Positions 61,978 to 64,000 of a stretch of 64,000 bases of DNA are shown piece by piece (the first letter of the stretch is position 1; every line of letters starts with the position of its first letter). This DNA comes from Rebecca billardiae RCC1528 (lineage: Eukaryota; Haptophyta): the NCBI GenBank assembly GCA_965240325.2, contig OZ251254.1, positions 620,001 through 684,000 on the forward strand, written 5' to 3'. The notes beneath the pieces were generated by a model. That model was given only the letters and a program-made list of their open reading frames with translations. It was not told the origin of the DNA and searched no databases. The translations under genes were made by a program, and so were the position numbers.

Positions 61978-62939
61978 GATGATCAGGCGGCGTGCGCAGC
62001 GGTGGCGAAGGGTTCTTTGGACAGCTTGTAGACTGAGAAGCGCCCGTTTGCGCGGAATCGCGTGGTGGAATCTGCGTGCTGAACGGAGCGCGAAAAGGCA
62101 CGGCGGCGGTTGACCGCCCCCCCCTGCCCGTCCGGGCAGGCCCGGCCCACCACCTGTCCCAGAAAGCTCCTGAGCCCGTCTTCGGCTCAGCGGGCTCATG
62201 ACCTACCGAGCGAAGGTCATGAGCGCCCGGACACAGTGCGCGCAGGTGCGCCTCGAGGCGAGATGAGCACCAAGGCCCGTCACAGCGCCCGTCGCGCGTG
62301 CTTGACTGCGGCGGCTGAGTTGGCCGGAGCGGCGGCGCGTTGCGCTCATCGTCGGTCCACACGCGTAAGTGACCTTCGGCGCGGCTGGCATGTGCCGCCT
62401 TTGGCCCTCCTCCGCCTGCTAACGCAGCTCGACTGCAACCGTCGCCAAAGCCAAGCGTTGCCCACTGAGTCTGCTTCTGCCCGCGACACGAGCTTGAATG
62501 GTGCCTTGAGCGCGCGCGCACATGAAGCACATGCACTGCCGCTCTCTTCAGATCGCGCGCGTCTGGCTCCCGCAGCACATCCTGTGCGATGACGCGATGG
62601 CGTAGGCACCCGCCGGCCCGTCGTTGAAACGCATCAACTCGGCCAATGAGCTTGGGCGCAGAAGACGCCGGGAAGCCGAGACATGAGCGCCGGAAGGGGT
62701 TGCGAGGTACTACCAGACCAGCCCACCTGGCGCGCCGTCGCACAGCCCTCGCCTACGCGCACGCGCAAGACCAGAGCGAAGCTGCCCGCGCGGCGGACGG
62801 CCATTTCCTTGCAAATGTTTTCGCTGAGTCAGCGGGCCGGCCCCACCGAGAGCTTTGGAGCTTGACGTACTGGGCTGGGACGGGTGGCCCTCGTGCACGT
62901 TTTCAAATCAGAGTAAACTGTAATAATCTGTTTTTAAAA
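61978..62939. other. Intergenic region
   Basis: No supported gene. Open frames on both strands near 62110-62740 have no conserved features. An A/T-rich run (TTTTTAAAAAAAG) at 62930-62944 borders repeat R copy C. Confidence 0.5.
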
Positions 62940-62943
62940 AAAG

Positions 62944-64000
62944 TAAACTGTGCCCTGGCGGGCGGGGGGGTCGGCGGGCCGTACCAGTGCTGTCGCAATG
63001 TATCCTTTGCGGGTTCGCGTCTTTCCACATTCGCTCGTGGCCGTGGGTGACGGACAGTCGAGTGCAAGGACCAGTGACACGTGAAGTTGGCTCCCCGACG
63101 TGATGTACACACGTTTCACGGTCTGTACTCTTAGAGTATTGTATGCGCATCAGCGAGGCCCACACCCACGAGGGAATGTGCAGCACGCGGGGCGGGGCGG
63201 GTAGCCCGTTGCTCCGCGCGAGCGCGGGTACGCGCTGTATGTGCCGCATGTCGACCGCGATGGCGTAATCGAGCGCCTCGCCGCCGACGAAGCCGCCAGA
63301 GTAGATCATGTGCATGCTGATTGCTGTCCTCCTGCCGCCAGCCGAGAGCGGTCATCGCGAGGATGCTTGTCGATGTCGGCTCCAGGCATGATGGGCTCGG
63401 CGCAGGTCGCGTTGACGTCGTGTACGGCCACCACGCTGAGCACGAGCGCGTTGACGTTCACGCGGTCGTCGCTCTTCGCATCTTCGACAGGTCTGGCGCT
63501 CGCGTGCTCGGCGGCACGAGGAGCTGTTGGTTGTGCGCGCGCGCGCGCACAGCGACAGCGTGTGCCACTCGCGATCGAGAGTGGGCAAGCGCTGCTCACG
63601 CGAGCACACGAATCGCAGCGCATCCGTCACCGGCGTGACGACTTCGGCCTCGTCCCGCAGCGCCTGCGCCATGGACGAGGCCATGGCGCGGCGATGTTGC
63701 ATGCTCGACGTTTCATCTCTCTGCGAATGGCATCACGGGCTTGTCTGTGTCGCGCTGCGGCGAGGGTCGCCAACTCGCGATGACGCGGTTGCTGCCACGG
63801 CGACAGACCCGGGAGGTGCGTCCGCTGCGCGTCGTACGCCGTTGGCGCTGCGCTTCCGTCGCATTGGTCACCGTGGGCTTCGGCTGAGGGACCGGACCGC
63901 GAGCAATGACTGAGTCCGGTGCGCGGATTCCGGCGATCGAGTTCAGAAGGCCGCGCCAAATCTTGCGTCGCGTGCGATGGCGCTTCCCGCCCGCGAGACG
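62944..64000 (-). repeat. Repeat R, copy C (continues beyond the window)
   Basis: The least interrupted copy. It begins AAACTGTGCCCTGGCGGGCG next to an A-rich run and continues to the right edge. Minus-strand coding patches include MHMIYSGGFVGGEALDYAI, PPRVLHIPSWVWASLMR, VNALVLSVVAVHDVNATCAE and LRFVCSREQRLPTLDREWHT, again in shifting frames. It shows the uninterrupted GGCGATCGAGTTCAGAAGG that E3 interrupts in copy B. Confidence 0.82.

Overview
This is nuclear DNA from a GC-rich unicellular eukaryote, most likely a flagellated alga with a secondary plastid. A haptophyte (Emiliania or Diacronema-like) is my best guess, with a pelagophyte second; this is inference. The evidence is compact genes with short GT-AG introns (16 of the 17 introns I could place start GTGCG), a SHIPPO-repeat flagellar protein, several proteins with hydrophobic leaders of the kind used for ER or secondary-plastid import, a homeodomain protein with long polyglutamine, a CHASE-domain hybrid histidine kinase, Sel1/MYND and ShK proteins, and AT microsatellites in otherwise about 70% GC sequence.

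Layout. 1-1156: 3' part of a cyclin-Y-like gene. 2470-4079: broken surface-protein gene. 4915-6777: SHIPPO flagellar protein. 7452-12230: homeodomain/polyQ protein (4 exons). 13337-14323: LIFEGUARD/BI-1 membrane protein whose 3' end is triplicated. 15073-17124: NUMOD3 protein. 17552-18829: Sel1-MYND protein. 19412-21737 (-): sugar transporter, head to head with a phytanoyl-CoA-dioxygenase-like gene at 21854. 24785-25201 (-): acylphosphatase, head to head with an FKBP isomerase at 25429. 26853-28307 (-): ShK-domain membrane protein, head to head with a DUF1995 protein at 28562. 30130-31305 (-): nucleotide-sugar glycosyltransferase. 36236-40320: CHASE hybrid histidine kinase. 49109-50128: unknown coiled-coil protein. 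54761-58022 (-): PDIL5-4-like ERGIC/PDI protein, head to head with cyanase at 58186. 59069-60114: two tandem small His-rich proteins of unknown family. 60400-61977 (-): Ala-rich single-pass membrane protein.

The accessory part is two repeat-rich blocks (31.4-36.1 kb and 40.3-48.2 kb) plus 51.6-54.3 kb and the right edge. A dispersed repeat (called R here) is present at least three times and has been hit by inverted-repeat (foldback) elements. One 1.14 kb element sits in copy A with a clean 7-bp target duplication. Copy B is split by a 6.4 kb element (E3), which is itself split by E1, which is itself split by E2: a three-level nest that can be read directly from target duplications and from unbroken copies elsewhere in the window.

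The genes do not form a pathway, as expected for a eukaryotic locus. The organising feature is compact divergent gene pairs (116-254 bp between start codons) interspersed with young mobile DNA. Exon boundaries were placed by hand from splice signals and reading-frame continuity.
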